Assembly: GCF_008704655.1 (NCBI RefSeq) | Contig: NZ_CP023688.1 | Span: 2,728,001 to 2,792,000, forward strand | Length of the DNA stretch: 64,000 nt | Direction: 5' to 3' | Origin: Streptomyces rimosus | GTDB taxonomy: Bacteria > Actinomycetota > Actinomycetes > Streptomycetales > Streptomycetaceae | In this document: one piece after another, positions 36,989 to 48,084 of the stretch | Position numbering within the stretch: the stretch's first letter is position 1 | Layout of the letters: the number at the start of each line of letters is the position of its first letter | The notes under the pieces: model-generated | Database searches by the model: none | The model's input: the letters and a program-made list of their open reading frames with translations, nothing else | Told to the model about the DNA's origin: nothing | Position numbers and translations under genes: made by a program

Positions 36989-37849
36989 CTACGGCCGCGG
37001 CGGCCGCTGGCAGCGCGGGCAGAAGTAGCTGGACCGGTTCATCCAGGGGCGGCGGCGCATCGCCGTGCCGCAGCGGCGGCAGGGCTCGTCCTCGCGCCCG
37101 TAGGCGTCCAGCGACCGTTCGAAGTAGCCCGACTCCCCGTTGACGTTCACGTAGAGGCTGTCGAAGCTGGTGCCGCCGACGGCGAGCGCCGCGCTCATCA
37201 CGTCCCGGATGTGCCCGAGCAGCTCGGCGGTACGGGGGCGGGTGAAGGTGGCGGTCGGCCGGTCGTAGTGCAGCCGGGAGCGCCACAGGGCCTCGTCGGC
37301 GTAGATGTTGCCGACACCGCTGATCAGCGACTGGTCCAGCAGCGCGCGCTTGACGGTGGTGCGGCGGCGGCGCAGCGCCTCGTGGAAGGCGGCGTCGTCG
37401 AAGGCCGGGTCGAGCGGGTCGCGCGCGATGTGGGCGATGACGTCGGGCAGCCCCTCGGGGTCGCCGGGCACCGCGTCGTGCAGCGACAGTCCGCCGAAGG
37501 TCCGCTGGTCGACGAAGCGCAGTTCGGTGCCGGCGTCGTCGTCGAAGGTGAAGCGGATCCGCAGGTGCTTCTCGTCCGGGGCGTCCTGCGGCTGGACCAG
37601 GAGCTGTCCGCTCATGCCCAGGTGGGCCAGGACGGACAGGCCGTCGGTGACCGGCAGCCACAGGTACTTGCCGCGCCGCCGGGCCTCGCCGATGCGCTGC
37701 CCCTTCAGGCGTGTGGCGAAGTCCACGGCGCCCGCGGTGTGCCGGCGGACCGCGCGCGGGTGCCGCACCTCGACCTCGGCGACGGTTCGCCCCCGTACCC
37801 AACGCTCCAGTCCGCGGCGTACGACCTCGACCTCGGGCAGCTCGGGCAC
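36989..37849 (-). CDS. mutM: Formamidopyrimidine-DNA glycosylase MutM (Fpg)
   Basis: A 286-residue base-excision repair enzyme removing 8-oxoguanine and formamidopyrimidines. After the initiator (GTG 37849, gaggaga site) comes the catalytic proline in [17 protein letters not shown]. Also visible are RGKYLWLP, the helix-two-turn-helix [22 protein letters not shown], and the C-terminal zinc finger CRRCGT...YFCPRC that holds DNA. It ends a unit with rnc, rpmF and the DUF177 gene to the right, separated from rnc by 247 bp. Confidence 0.96.
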   Translation of the reverse strand: MPELPEVEVVRRGLERWVRGRTVAEVEVRHPRAVRRHTAGAVDFATRLKGQRIGEARRRGKYLWLPVTDGLSVLAHLGMSGQLLVQPQDAPDEKHLRIRFTFDDDAGTELRFVDQRTFGGLSLHDAVPGDPEGLPDVIAHIARDPLDPAFDDAAFHEALRRRRTTVKRALLDQSLISGVGNIYADEALWRSRLHYDRPTATFTRPRTAELLGHIRDVMSAALAVGGTSFDSLYVNVNGESGYFERSLDAYGREDEPCRRCGTAMRRRPWMNRSSYFCPRCQRPPRP

Positions 37850-38096
37850 GGCTCTCCTCGTCAGGGAGCGTCCGCGCGAACGGCGGACGCGGTACGGATG
37901 GTGCGGAAGGGTACGGCGGCGCGCCCTGCACCGGGGCGCGCAGGGGCCCGGGCAGGCGCACGCGAACGCCCCACGAGCCCGTACAGCACGAGCCCCGGCG
38001 AACCCGTGCAGCGCACGCACGGCCCCGTATAGCACTATCCGGCCGCCCTTCGTGCGGGGAAACCCCACAGGACGGACGACCGGCAGTGCGTGAACC

Positions 38097-38936
38097 TCAG
38101 CCGACGACGGGTGGTTCCCCGGCCGGGGGAACCACCGGCTCACCGGCCGGCGGCGCGTCCACGGCCCGCTCGGCCGCTTCGTCCGCCGCCGCGCGGATCG
38201 CCCGCCAGGCGGACTCGGCCGCCTGCTGTTCGGCTTCCTTCTTGCTGCGGCCGGTGCCGGTGCCGTACGAGACACCACCGACGCGGGCAGCAGCAGTGAA
38301 GGTCTTCTCGTGGTCCGGACCGGTCTCGCTGACCATGTACTCCGGCACGCCGAGACCTTCGGTCGCGGTCAGCTCCTGGAGGCTGGTCTTCCAGTCCAGG
38401 CCGGCGCCGAGACCGGCGGACTTCTCGATGAGCGGGTCGAAGAGCCGGTGCACCAGCTCGGCCGCCGCGTCGAGACCCTGGTCGAGATAGACCGCGCCGA
38501 TCACCGCTTCCAGGGTGTCGGCCAGGATGGATGCCTTGTTGCGGCCGCCGGTGCCCTCTTCGCCCCGGCCGAGGCGGATGAAGGCGCCGAGGTCGAGGCC
38601 GCGGCCCACCTCGGCGAGCGCCCGCGAGTTGACCACCGCGGCCCGCAGCTTGGCCAGCTGGCCTTCGGGCAGGTCGGGGTGGGTGCGGTACAGCGTGTCC
38701 GTGACCACCAGGCCGAGCACCGAGTCCCCGAGGAACTCCAGCCGCTCGTTGGTGGGCAGGCCGCCGTTCTCATATGCGTACGAGCGGTGCGTCAGCGCAC
38801 GCACCAGAAGGGCGGACTCGAGGTGGTACCCGAGCCGCCCTTCCAGAAGCGTGTGGGACGAGGCCGTGTCCGCCGGTGCCGTTTCAGCCGCGCGCTTGCG
38901 GGGAGACGTATGGGCGTCTGACATAGAGCCTGTCAC
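38097..38936 (-). CDS. rnc: Ribonuclease III
   Basis: A 279-residue dsRNA endonuclease (AbsB of S. coelicolor, needed for antibiotic production). The signature [13 protein letters not shown] (about residues 63-75) with the catalytic Glu/Asp cluster and [15 protein letters not shown] (about 138-152) form the nuclease; a dsRNA-binding domain follows (about 180-250). A Pro/Ala-rich tail ends it. The GTG at 38936 lies 8 bases after the rpmF stop; an internal ATG at 38924 is an alternative. Processes rRNA and regulatory RNAs. Confidence 0.95.
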   Translation of the reverse strand: MTGSMSDAHTSPRKRAAETAPADTASSHTLLEGRLGYHLESALLVRALTHRSYAYENGGLPTNERLEFLGDSVLGLVVTDTLYRTHPDLPEGQLAKLRAAVVNSRALAEVGRGLDLGAFIRLGRGEEGTGGRNKASILADTLEAVIGAVYLDQGLDAAAELVHRLFDPLIEKSAGLGAGLDWKTSLQELTATEGLGVPEYMVSETGPDHEKTFTAAARVGGVSYGTGTGRSKKEAEQQAAESAWRAIRAAADEAAERAVDAPPAGEPVVPPAGEPPVVG

Positions 38937-38943
38937 CAGCCGA

Positions 38944-39117
38944 TCAGACCTCGAGGACCTGTCGCTTGTTGTAGGTGCCGCAGCTCGGGCACGCGATGTG
39001 CTGCTGCTTCGGCTCGTGGCAGCGCTCGCACGCCACCAGGGTGGGGACCGCAGCCTTCCACTGCGACCGGCGGTGGCGCGTGTTGCTGCGCGACATCTTC
39101 CGCTTCGGAACAGCCAC
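38944..39117 (-). CDS. rpmF: Ribosomal protein L32
   Basis: A 57-residue large-subunit protein beginning [17 protein letters not shown] at GTG 39117, with ggaga about 8 bases upstream. It keeps both CxxC pairs (CERC and CPSC), so this is the zinc-binding form; streptomycetes often have a second, zinc-free copy elsewhere under Zur control. It is tightly spaced between the DUF177 gene (2 bp) and rnc (7 bp), the classical arrangement. Confidence 0.95.
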   Translation of the reverse strand: MAVPKRKMSRSNTRHRRSQWKAAVPTLVACERCHEPKQQHIACPSCGTYNKRQVLEV

Positions 39118-39119
39118 GG

Positions 39120-39803
39120 CTACTTCTCCTGCTTCTCGGCGGCGCGCGCTGAATCAGGCCCGTCGCCGCTCATGTTTTCGTCCTTCTCGCCGTCCGGGTC
39201 GGTGGCGAGTCCCTGCAGTGCCGCCCAACGGATGTCGACGGCGTCGTGGTGGTGGTCCGGGTCGTCCGCGAGCCGCTCTCCGCACTGGGAGCACAGGCCC
39301 GGGCAGTCGTCCCGGCACACCGGCTGCATCGGCAGTGCGAGCACCACCGCATCACGCAGCACGGGTTCGAGGTCGAACAGGTCGTCCTCGAGGAAGAGAG
39401 TGTCCTCCTCTTCCTCGGCGTCGTCGCCGGGCTCCGCGGTGCGGGTCCTGGCGTCGGCGTCGGGGTAGGAGAACATCTCCTGGAAGTCCGCTACGAGCTC
39501 GCGCTCCAGCGGCTCCAGACACCTTACGCACTCCCCCTGGACCGATGCACGGCCGGTACCTGTGACAAGCACCCCGTCCATGACGGACTCCAGGCGGAAG
39601 TCGAGTTCCACCGGCGCGCCCTCGGGCACTCCGATGACCTCGTTGCCGAGGTCCCGGGGGGCCTCGACGGTGCGGGAGAGCCGCTGCAGCGCGCCGGGAC
39701 GACGTCCCAGATCGCGCGTGTCGAACACGAGCGGGGAACGGTGGTCGAGGCGGGCGTTGATGGCTTCCTGCTTTCTACGCTGACGTACGGGCCGCCCGTT
39801 CAC
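39120..39803 (-). CDS. DUF177 (YceD-family) protein
   Basis: About 227 residues from GTG 39803. The DUF177 family, linked to 23S rRNA or L32 accumulation, has the conserved zinc-type cluster [10 protein letters not shown] and later [16 protein letters not shown]. Conserved sequence starts near [20 protein letters not shown] good site (aggaag) lies just before an ATC codon at 39761 that would begin this conserved part, and no ATG/GTG stands there; the nearest proper start is the GTG 14 codons earlier. The start is therefore uncertain. Upstream of rpmF as in most bacteria. Confidence 0.85.
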   Translation of the reverse strand: MNGRPVRQRRKQEAINARLDHRSPLVFDTRDLGRRPGALQRLSRTVEAPRDLGNEVIGVPEGAPVELDFRLESVMDGVLVTGTGRASVQGECVRCLEPLERELVADFQEMFSYPDADARTRTAEPGDDAEEEEDTLFLEDDLFDLEPVLRDAVVLALPMQPVCRDDCPGLCSQCGERLADDPDHHHDAVDIRWAALQGLATDPDGEKDENMSGDGPDSARAAEKQEK

Positions 39804-39888
39804 CGGGGCGAAGCGGGCAGCAGAGATCGCGGACGTACACGCGACCGAAGAGCCAGGATACTGGAACGGTCCCGATAGGCCCAATCCG

Positions 39889-41061
39889 CTACTGCCGCCC
39901 CTCCTCGTACTGTCGCAGCCGGTCGAGATCGATCATGCTCGTGTCGAAGAGGCTGGTCTCGTCGAGCGCGGCGGGCTGCGGCGCCCGGCCGCCCGGGGCC
40001 TGCCCGGGGACCTGGGCCTGCTCCTGCGGCTGGAGGTAGCCCGTGTTCGGGTCGTAGGGCTGCTGGTGCTGCTGCTGGGCCTGCGGGTCCGTCCAGCCGT
40101 AGCCGTACGGGTCCTGCTGCGCGTACGGGGCCTGCGGATAGCCGTAGGCGTCCTGCTGCTGGTAGGCCGGGTCGGTGTAGTACCCCTGCTGGGGGTCGGG
40201 CTGCGCCTGGGGCGGCACGGTGGGCTGCGGCGGGGCCTGCGGCTGCGGGGGTACGGGGTCGGCCAGCTCGGCGAGGCCGGCGAGGTACTCGGCGTCGCCG
40301 GTGTGGCCCGGGTGCCGGCCGTCGGGCTGCGCGGCGAGGCCGCCCAGCTCGTCCGCCGGCCGGGCGCCCTGGAGCTTGAGCCGCCCGCGGCCGACCGCCT
40401 CCAGGGTCTTGGTCAGTACGGCCTCGAAGGCGCCGAATTTGGCGTCCACGTACCGGTCGGCGCGCTCCCTGAGGGTCTGCGGGTCGGCGGTGGGCTCGGG
40501 AACCTGGATGCCGTCCTCGTCCGCGTGGCCGCCCTCGCCCGGCGCGCGGCCGAGCAGCTTCTCGCGGCCGCGGTCGACCGAGCCGATGGTCTTGGTGAGG
40601 ACGACCTCGAAGTTGGCCAGTTTGCTGTCCACGTAGTCGTCGGCCTCGGCGCGGATCTCCTCGGCCTCGCGGCGGGCCTCGGCCAGGATGCGGTCGGCCT
40701 CGGCCTGGGACTGCCGGGCGACCTCGGTGTCGGAGATCAGCGAGCCGCGGTGGGCGTTGGCGGACTCGATGATCCGCTCCGCCTCGGCGCGGGCCTCCTC
40801 GACCATCTGCTCGCGGCCGCCGAGCAGCTCCTGGGCCTCGGCGAGCGACCCGGGCAGGGCGGAGCGCACCTCCTCCAGCATGGCGAGCAGCTCGGCGCGG
40901 TTGACCACGCACGAGGCCGACATGGGCACGGACCGGGCGCTGCCGACGGTCCTGACGATCTCGTCGAGCTTTTTCTGCACGTCCACCTTGGACTCGCCAC
41001 TCTCCGGGTCGGTACGACGGAACGGGGACGACTGTACGTCCACAGAGCCCCGCACCGACAC
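39889..41061 (-). CDS. DivIVA-like coiled-coil protein, actinomycete cell-division associated
   Basis: A 390-residue protein related to the SCO5569-type proteins often annotated as cell division initiation protein. Residues about 60-175 form a long, charged coiled coil (LEEVRSALPGSLAEAQELLGG, AEAERIIESANAHRG, ARREAEEIRAEADDYVDSKLANFEVVL), a second VDAKFGAFEAVLTKTL segment repeats it near 215, and the C-terminal third is Gln/Pro/Tyr-rich (DPYGYGWTDP, QQQHQQPYDP) and disordered. Start GTG 41061 is tentative; another GTG lies 25 codons in (VDVQKKLDEIV). May help polar growth or septation; not shown. Confidence 0.7.
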   Translation of the reverse strand: MSVRGSVDVQSSPFRRTDPESGESKVDVQKKLDEIVRTVGSARSVPMSASCVVNRAELLAMLEEVRSALPGSLAEAQELLGGREQMVEEARAEAERIIESANAHRGSLISDTEVARQSQAEADRILAEARREAEEIRAEADDYVDSKLANFEVVLTKTIGSVDRGREKLLGRAPGEGGHADEDGIQVPEPTADPQTLRERADRYVDAKFGAFEAVLTKTLEAVGRGRLKLQGARPADELGGLAAQPDGRHPGHTGDAEYLAGLAELADPVPPQPQAPPQPTVPPQAQPDPQQGYYTDPAYQQQDAYGYPQAPYAQQDPYGYGWTDPQAQQQHQQPYDPNTGYLQPQEQAQVPGQAPGGRAPQPAALDETSLFDTSMIDLDRLRQYEEGRQ

Positions 41062-41083
41062 CTGCTGACGAGGCGTCAGCGGA

Positions 41084-42557
<1,474 letters not shown>

Positions 42558-44765
42558 TCACCCCTTGTCCAAATACTGCTCCCGCTCCGCGTCCAGCAGG
42601 GCCTGGAGGGCCGTACGCAGTTCCGGGTAGCCGGTCAGTTCGGGGTCGGTGGTGACCAGCGCGGTGGCCTCCTCGCGGGCGGCCTCGATGACCTGTTCGT
42701 CCTCGATGACGGCGAGCATCCGCAGGGATGTGCGGACGCCGGACTGGGCCTGGCCGAGGACGTCGCCCTCGCGGCGCTGCTCCAGGTCGATACGGGACAG
42801 TTCGAAGCCGTCGAGGGTGCCGGCCACGGCGGCGAGCCGGGCGCGTGCGGGGCTGGCCTCGGGCATCTCGCTGACCAGCAGGCACAGGCCGGGCGCTGAT
42901 CCGCGGCCGACCCGGCCGCGCAGCTGGTGCAGCTGGGAGACGCCGAAGCGGTCCGCGTCCATGATCACCATGGCAGTGGCGTTGGGGACGTTCACGCCGA
43001 CCTCGATGACGGTGGTCGCCACCAGCGCGTCCACCTCGCCGGCCGCGAACCGGCGCATCACCGCGTCCTTGTCGTCCGGGTGCATCCGGCCGTGCAGCAC
43101 CTCGACGCGCAGCCCGGCGAGGGGGCCCTTCGCGAGCTGGTCGGCGACCTCCAGGACGGCCAGCGGGGGCCGTTTGTCGTCGCCCGCGGCGGCCTCTCCC
43201 CCGGACTCCCCGGACTTCTTCTTGGTGCCCTTGCCCTTCGGCGCGTCCTCCTCGTCGCCGATCCGGGGGCAGACCACATACGCCTGGTGGCCGGCCTCGA
43301 CCTCCTCGCGCACCCGCTCCCAGGCGCGCGCGAGGAAGTGCGGCTTGTCCTTGGCGGGCACGACGTGGCTGGCGATGGGCGAGCGGCCGGCGGGGAGCTG
43401 GTCCAGTACGGACGTCTCCAGGTCGCCGAAGACGGTCATCGCGACCGTACGCGGAATGGGGGTGGCCGTCATGACCAGCAGGTGCGGCGGCTGCTTGCCC
43501 TTGCCGCGCAGCGCGTCGCGCTGCTCGACGCCGAAGCGGTGCTGTTCGTCGACCACCACCAGGCCCAGGTCGTGGAACTGGACCTTGTCCTCGATGAGGG
43601 CGTGGGTGCCGATGACGATCCCGGCCTCGCCCGTGACGAGGTCCAGCAGCGCCTGGCGGCGGGCGGCGGCGCCCATCGAGCCCGTCAGCAGCACCACTTT
43701 GGTGCCCTGCTCGGCGCCGCCCAACATCCCTCCCTCGGCCAACTCCCCCATCATTTCCGTGATGGACCGATGGTGCTGCTGGGCCAGCACCTCGGTGGGC
43801 GCGAGCATCGCCGCCTGGCCGCCGGTGTCCACGACGGCGAGCATGGCGCGCAGGGCGACCATCGTCTTGCCGGAACCGACCTCGCCCTGGAGGAGGCGGT
43901 GCATCGGGTGGTCGGTGGCCAGGTCGTCGAAGATCTCGCGGCTGACCTTCTGCTGGCCTTCGGTGAGCGTGAAGGGCAGCTTCGCGTCGAAGGCGTCGAG
44001 CAACCCGCCGGGTGTCAACGGGCGAGGCGTGGCGGGGAGTTGGGTCTCGGCCATCCGGCGGCGGGCCAGCGCCACCTGGAGGACGAACGCCTCGTCCCAC
44101 TTCAGGCGCGAGCGCGCGTCCTCGATGTCGGCCTTCGTGCGCGGCCGGTGGACCTTCTCCAGGGCCTCCGGGAGCGGCAGCAGGGCCCGGCCTGCGCGCA
44201 GCGCCTCGGGGAGCGGGTCGAGCGCCTCGCGCGCGCTGGGCAGCACCGCGTCGACCGCCTTGGCGATCTTCCAGGAGGCCATCTGCTGGCAGGCCGGGTA
44301 GATCGGCATGAGCCGGCCCGCGAAGGCGTCCACGGCCGCCTCGCCGTCCTCGCCGTCCAGCAGCGCGTATTCGGGGTGGGCCAGTTGCAGCTTGCGGTTG
44401 AAGACCGAGACCTTGCCCGCGAACATGGCGCGGCGGCCGGGCAGCAGTTCCTTGTGCGGTTTGTGGATGCCCTTGCCGAAGAAGACGAGCTGGAGGCGGC
44501 CGCTGCCGTCGGTGAGGGTCACCTCCAGGCGCTGGCCGCGGCCGTTGTTGAACTTCAGGACCCGGGCGTCGGCGACGCGCGCGACGACCGTGACGTGTTC
44601 GTCCAGCGGCAGGTCGGAGAGGCGGGTCAGCTCACCGCGCTCCGCGTATCTGCGCGGATAGTGGTGCAGCAGATCGCCGACCGTGTTCAGGCCGAGCTGC
44701 TCGGCCATCACCTTGGCGGTGGTGCCACCGAGAATCTTCTTCAGGGGTTCGTCGAGCGCGGACAC
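42558..44765 (-). CDS. recG: ATP-dependent DNA helicase RecG
   Basis: About 735 residues. Branch-migrating helicase that regresses stalled forks and processes Holliday junctions. The N-terminal OB wedge domain (about 50-160) precedes the helicase domains: GEVGSGKTMVA (Walker A, about 297), LTGSMGAAARR, the DExx box VVVDEQHRFGVEQRD and the later VIEVGVNVPNATAMVI, then QLRGRVGRG. The C-terminal tail is as usual. A GTG at 44765 (VSALDEPLKKILGG) fits the family N-terminus, although an open frame continues 13 codons upstream. Confidence 0.95.
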   Translation of the reverse strand: MSALDEPLKKILGGTTAKVMAEQLGLNTVGDLLHHYPRRYAERGELTRLSDLPLDEHVTVVARVADARVLKFNNGRGQRLEVTLTDGSGRLQLVFFGKGIHKPHKELLPGRRAMFAGKVSVFNRKLQLAHPEYALLDGEDGEAAVDAFAGRLMPIYPACQQMASWKIAKAVDAVLPSAREALDPLPEALRAGRALLPLPEALEKVHRPRTKADIEDARSRLKWDEAFVLQVALARRRMAETQLPATPRPLTPGGLLDAFDAKLPFTLTEGQQKVSREIFDDLATDHPMHRLLQGEVGSGKTMVALRAMLAVVDTGGQAAMLAPTEVLAQQHHRSITEMMGELAEGGMLGGAEQGTKVVLLTGSMGAAARRQALLDLVTGEAGIVIGTHALIEDKVQFHDLGLVVVDEQHRFGVEQRDALRGKGKQPPHLLVMTATPIPRTVAMTVFGDLETSVLDQLPAGRSPIASHVVPAKDKPHFLARAWERVREEVEAGHQAYVVCPRIGDEEDAPKGKGTKKKSGESGGEAAAGDDKRPPLAVLEVADQLAKGPLAGLRVEVLHGRMHPDDKDAVMRRFAAGEVDALVATTVIEVGVNVPNATAMVIMDADRFGVSQLHQLRGRVGRGSAPGLCLLVSEMPEASPARARLAAVAGTLDGFELSRIDLEQRREGDVLGQAQSGVRTSLRMLAVIEDEQVIEAAREEATALVTTDPELTGYPELRTALQALLDAEREQYLDKG

Positions 44766-44933
44766 ATGTCCATTGCACACCACGGCACTGACAGCGGGCG
44801 GCACGCCCCGGAATACGCCGGGGCCGAACCGATTCTTCCCGCCGATTTCCCACCGTTTTCCCGTCGGCTTTCCACCAGGTTTCCACCGGTTTTCCGCCGG
44901 ACCTCCGCCGGTTTCCGCCGCTCCGGCCCGGGG

Positions 44934-46685
44934 TCATTCGACCCCGATGAGCAGTGGCGCCCCGCGCTGCCCGCCTTCGTAGACGACGGTGTCCACGGCC
45001 AGGTGGCGCTCCCGTACGTGCTTTTCCAGGCGTTCCGCGAGAGCGGCGGGGAATTCCGCGCCCAGAACGAACGTCACCATTTCCCCGCCGGCGGAGAGCA
45101 TCCGGTCCAGGACGGTCGCCGCGGTCGCGGCCAGGTCCGAGCCGATCACCGCCACGTCCCCGTCGATCAGGCCGAGCACGTCCCCGGCCTGGCAGACGCC
45201 GGCCATCGTCCAGGACTGCCGTTCCGCGACGGCCAGCTCCGCGTAGCGGGTGGCGCCCGCGGCCGAGGTCATGGCCACCACGTCCTCGTCGAAGCTGCGG
45301 GCGGGCTCGTGCACGGCCAGCGCGGCGATGCCCTGGACGGCGGCGCGGGTGGGGATCAGCGCGACCCGTACGCCTTCGGTACGGGCCTGCTCGGCCGCGG
45401 CCGCCGCGGTGTGCTGCAGCTCGGGGTCGTTGGGCAGCAGCATCACCTCGCGGGCGTGCGCCTGCCGGATCGCCTGGACCAGCTCGCCACTGGCGGGCGG
45501 CTCTCCGGGGCGTACGGTCACCGCGGTCGCGCCCGCCTCGGCGCACAGCCCGGCCAGGCCGTCGCCCGGCACCACGGCCACCACGGCGCGCGCCGCCGGC
45601 TCCGCCTCGCGGCGGCGCGCGGCCCGGCCCCCGTCGGCCGTCCCGAAGTGGGTGATGCGGATGCGGTACGGGCGGCCCGCCTCGATGCCCGCCTCGACGG
45701 CGGCGCCGGCGTCGTCCACGTGGACGTGCACGTTCCACAGGCCGTCCCCGCCGACCACCACCAGGGAGTCCCCGAGGCCGTCCAGCCGCGCGCGCAGCCG
45801 GGCCACGGCGTCGTAGTCGGCCTCCAGCAGGTAGATCACTTCGAAGGCGGGGCCGTCCGGGCCGCCGTCGCCGCCGTGCGGCCCCTCCGGCTCCGGAGCG
45901 TGCCCGTCAGCGGCCGGGCAGCCGCCTGGCACGGGCGCGGAGGCATCAAGCCGTACGGGGGCGTCAGGCCGTACGGGGGCGTCAGGCCCTACGGAAGCCC
46001 GCACGGAAGCCTCCGGCCGCACCGCGATAGCCGCCGTCGGCACCTCCCCGGACAGCGCCCCCGCCAGCGCGCCCAGCACGGCGACCAGGCCGCAGCCGCC
46101 CGCGTCCACGACGCCCGCCCGGCCCAGGACCGCCAGCTGGCCCGGCGTGGCCTCCAGGGCCGTACGAGCGCCCTCGTAAGCGGCCCGCGCCACCGCCGCC
46201 GGACTCCCGTCGGCCCGCCCGGCCGCCTCGGCGGCCACCGTGGCGACCGTCAGGACGGTGCCCTCCACCGGATGCGCCACGGCCTCATACGTGGACTCGG
46301 CGGCCCGCCGCAGCGCCCGCTTCAGCGCTGCCGCCGCGCCGGGATCCCCGTCCACGCTCCCCTCCCCCAGCACCTCCGCCATGCCGCGCAGCAGCTGGGC
46401 GAGGATCGTGCCGGAATTGCCGCGCGCGCCGATCAGGGCTCCGTGCGCCATCGCGCCGACGGCGTCGGCCAGGCCAGGTTCGGTGCCCGAGGCGCCGTGC
46501 CCGTCGAAGGCGGCCTCGACCGCGCGGGCCGCGGATTCCGCGGTCAGGTAGAGGTTGGTGCCGGTGTCGCCGTCGGCCACCGGGTAGACGTTGATCGCGT
46601 CGATCCGCTCGCGTTCGCGCCCCAGGGCCTGGAGCGCCAGGGCGCACCAGGTGCGTACCGCAGCGGCGTCGAGCGGGTGCGGCAC
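44934..46685 (-). CDS. DAK2-domain phosphatase/kinase-like protein (YloV/FakA-type)
   Basis: About 583 residues from GTG 46685 (gaggaggac site). An N-terminal DhaL/DAK2 ATP-binding domain shows NVYPVADGDTGTNLYLT (Asp ligands of Mg-ATP, about residue 33) and NSGTILAQLLRGM. A middle domain and a C-terminal DegV-like half (VMLLPNDPELQHTAAAA, LGLIDGDVAVIG) follow. In firmicutes FakA phosphorylates fatty acids bound to FakB; the streptomycete role is not known. Between recG and divergent rpmB. Confidence 0.85.
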   Translation of the reverse strand: MPHPLDAAAVRTWCALALQALGRERERIDAINVYPVADGDTGTNLYLTAESAARAVEAAFDGHGASGTEPGLADAVGAMAHGALIGARGNSGTILAQLLRGMAEVLGEGSVDGDPGAAAALKRALRRAAESTYEAVAHPVEGTVLTVATVAAEAAGRADGSPAAVARAAYEGARTALEATPGQLAVLGRAGVVDAGGCGLVAVLGALAGALSGEVPTAAIAVRPEASVRASVGPDAPVRPDAPVRLDASAPVPGGCPAADGHAPEPEGPHGGDGGPDGPAFEVIYLLEADYDAVARLRARLDGLGDSLVVVGGDGLWNVHVHVDDAGAAVEAGIEAGRPYRIRITHFGTADGGRAARRREAEPAARAVVAVVPGDGLAGLCAEAGATAVTVRPGEPPASGELVQAIRQAHAREVMLLPNDPELQHTAAAAAEQARTEGVRVALIPTRAAVQGIAALAVHEPARSFDEDVVAMTSAAGATRYAELAVAERQSWTMAGVCQAGDVLGLIDGDVAVIGSDLAATAATVLDRMLSAGGEMVTFVLGAEFPAALAERLEKHVRERHLAVDTVVYEGGQRGAPLLIGVE

Positions 46686-46825
46686 CGTCGTCCTCCTCGG
46701 CCAGCGGCCCGTGGCGGGCTCGGCTCGGTCATGCGATCCACCGCACAGTAGCCGCGGTCGGGGCGGTCCACCGGGGCGGGGCCCGCGGCGATCGTGGTAG
46801 TTTCGTGTCACGGGAGCGGTCGTTG

Positions 46826-46831
46826 TATGCT
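46826..46831 (+). promoter_or_regulatory. Candidate rpmB promoter (-10)
   Basis: tatgct fits the TANNNT -10, with tcgtgt as a weak -35 after a 17-bp spacer at 46803-46808. A start near 46838 would give a leader of about 110 bases before rpmB. Confidence 0.45.
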
Positions 46832-46840
46832 GCTCCGGTT

Positions 46841-46927
46841 GCCCGATGCGAATCGGGCCATTCCTACTCCTGGCGAAGCCGGTCGGTTCAATGCACTCCG
46901 CTCGTCGGGATTTCACCGTAAGTGCAT
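46841..46927 (+). promoter_or_regulatory. Structured 5' leader of rpmB
   Basis: The leader has a perfect 7-bp hairpin with a GNRA-type loop (gcccgat-gcga-atcgggc, 46841-46858) and a second perfect 7-bp stem, atgcact (46891-46897) with agtgcat (46921-46927), just before the ribosome site. It may be an autoregulatory r-protein leader; no known family is claimed. Confidence 0.5.
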
Positions 46928-46948
46928 CTGAAGTCTTTGGAGTGACCC

Positions 46949-47134
46949 GTGGCTGCCAACTGCGACGTCTGCGGCAAGGGGCCGGGCTTCGGCAAGAGCG
47001 TTTCCCACTCGCACCGCCGTACCAACCGTCGTTGGAACCCCAACATCCAGACGGTGCGCGCGGTCATCGGGCGCACGCCGAAGCGGCTCAACGTCTGCAC
47101 CTCGTGCATCAAGGCCGGCAAGGTCTCGCGCTGA
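46949..47134 (+). CDS. rpmB: Ribosomal protein L28
   Basis: The 61-residue L28, starting at GTG 46949 behind ggagtgacc. Typical sequence: [28 protein letters not shown] and [14 protein letters not shown]. Both CxxC pairs are kept, so this is the zinc-binding form. Single-gene transcript ending at the terminator at 47171-47200. Confidence 0.97.
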   Translation: MAANCDVCGKGPGFGKSVSHSHRRTNRRWNPNIQTVRAVIGRTPKRLNVCTSCIKAGKVSR

Positions 47135-47170
47135 CGTCATAGTCGTAGCGCAGCCCCCGCCGGTTGCCTG

Positions 47171-47200
47171 AAAGCCGGTCCACCTCGGTGGACCGGCTTT
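47171..47200 (+). terminator. Strong intrinsic terminator of rpmB
   Basis: aaagccggtccacc and ggtggaccggcttt form a 14-bp perfect stem with a tiny loop, followed by a T run (ttttt). Confidence 0.93.
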
Positions 47201-47246
47201 TTGCCGTACCCGCGTGCCGTACGCGCGCGAAGCCCCGCGAACGGCG

Positions 47247-48038
47247 CTACCCCCGCAGCCGCCACCCGTGATCCACCGGCCCGATCCCCGCGCCCAGGCG
47301 GAAGCCGCCCGCGATGGCGCCGGTGACGTACTCCTTGGCCGCCGCGACGGCCTCCGGGACGGTGTCCCCCCGGGCCAGCCGCGCGGCGACGGCGCTGGCG
47401 AGCGTGCAGCCGGTGCCGTGGGTGTGCCGGTTGTCGTGCCGCGGCGCGCGCAGCCAGTGCTCCTCGGCGCCGTCGGTGAGCAGGTCGACCGCGTCGCCCT
47501 CCAGGTGGCCGCCCTTGATCAGTGCCCAGCGCGGCCCGAAGCCGAGGACCGCGGCGGCGGCGCGCCGCATATCGGCCTCCTCCTGGACCCGTACGCCCGT
47601 CAGCTGGGCCACCTCGTCGAGGTTGGGGGTGGCGAGGGTGGCCGTGGGCAGCAGCTTCGTGCGGACCGCGTCCAGGGCGGAGGCGGCGAGCAGCGCGTCG
47701 CCGTGCTTGGAGACGCCGACCGGGTCCACGACGACCGGTGCGGAGAGCCCGGCGAGCAGGTCCGCGACCGTCTCGACCAGCTCCGGCGACGAGAGCATGC
47801 CGGTTTTGACGGCCTGGACGCCGATGTCGTCCACGACGCTGCGGAACTGGGCCCGTACGGCTTCGGCGGGCAGTTCCCACGCGCCCTGCACGCCGAGTGA
47901 ATTCTGCGCGGTGACGGCGGTCAGCACGCTCATGCCGTGCGTACCGAGCGCCAGCATCGTCTTCAGGTCGGCCTGGATGCCCGCACCGCCGCCGGAGTCG
48001 GACCCGGCGACGGTCAGGACGCGTGGAGGTGTAGGCAT
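47247..48038 (-). CDS. thiD: Hydroxymethylpyrimidine (phosphate) kinase
   Basis: A 263-residue ribokinase-family enzyme phosphorylating HMP and HMP-P in thiamine synthesis. The N-terminal [21 protein letters not shown] and the anion-hole motif [19 protein letters not shown] (about residues 206-224, with the catalytic Cys/Asp region) are diagnostic. Convergent to rpmB. Upstream of it lies thiL on the same strand, 46 bp away, so the two thiamine genes are probably co-transcribed. Confidence 0.95.
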   Translation of the reverse strand: MPTPPRVLTVAGSDSGGGAGIQADLKTMLALGTHGMSVLTAVTAQNSLGVQGAWELPAEAVRAQFRSVVDDIGVQAVKTGMLSSPELVETVADLLAGLSAPVVVDPVGVSKHGDALLAASALDAVRTKLLPTATLATPNLDEVAQLTGVRVQEEADMRRAAAAVLGFGPRWALIKGGHLEGDAVDLLTDGAEEHWLRAPRHDNRHTHGTGCTLASAVAARLARGDTVPEAVAAAKEYVTGAIAGGFRLGAGIGPVDHGWRLRG

Positions 48039-48084
48039 GCGGCCGAATCTACCGGGGCCCCGCGCGGGGCCCGCCCACGGTCCC

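Noticed and set aside
42927..46751. A 1274-codon open frame on the plus strand
   Set aside because: It crosses recG and the DAK gene in antisense and shows no domain; both genes on the minus strand are intact.
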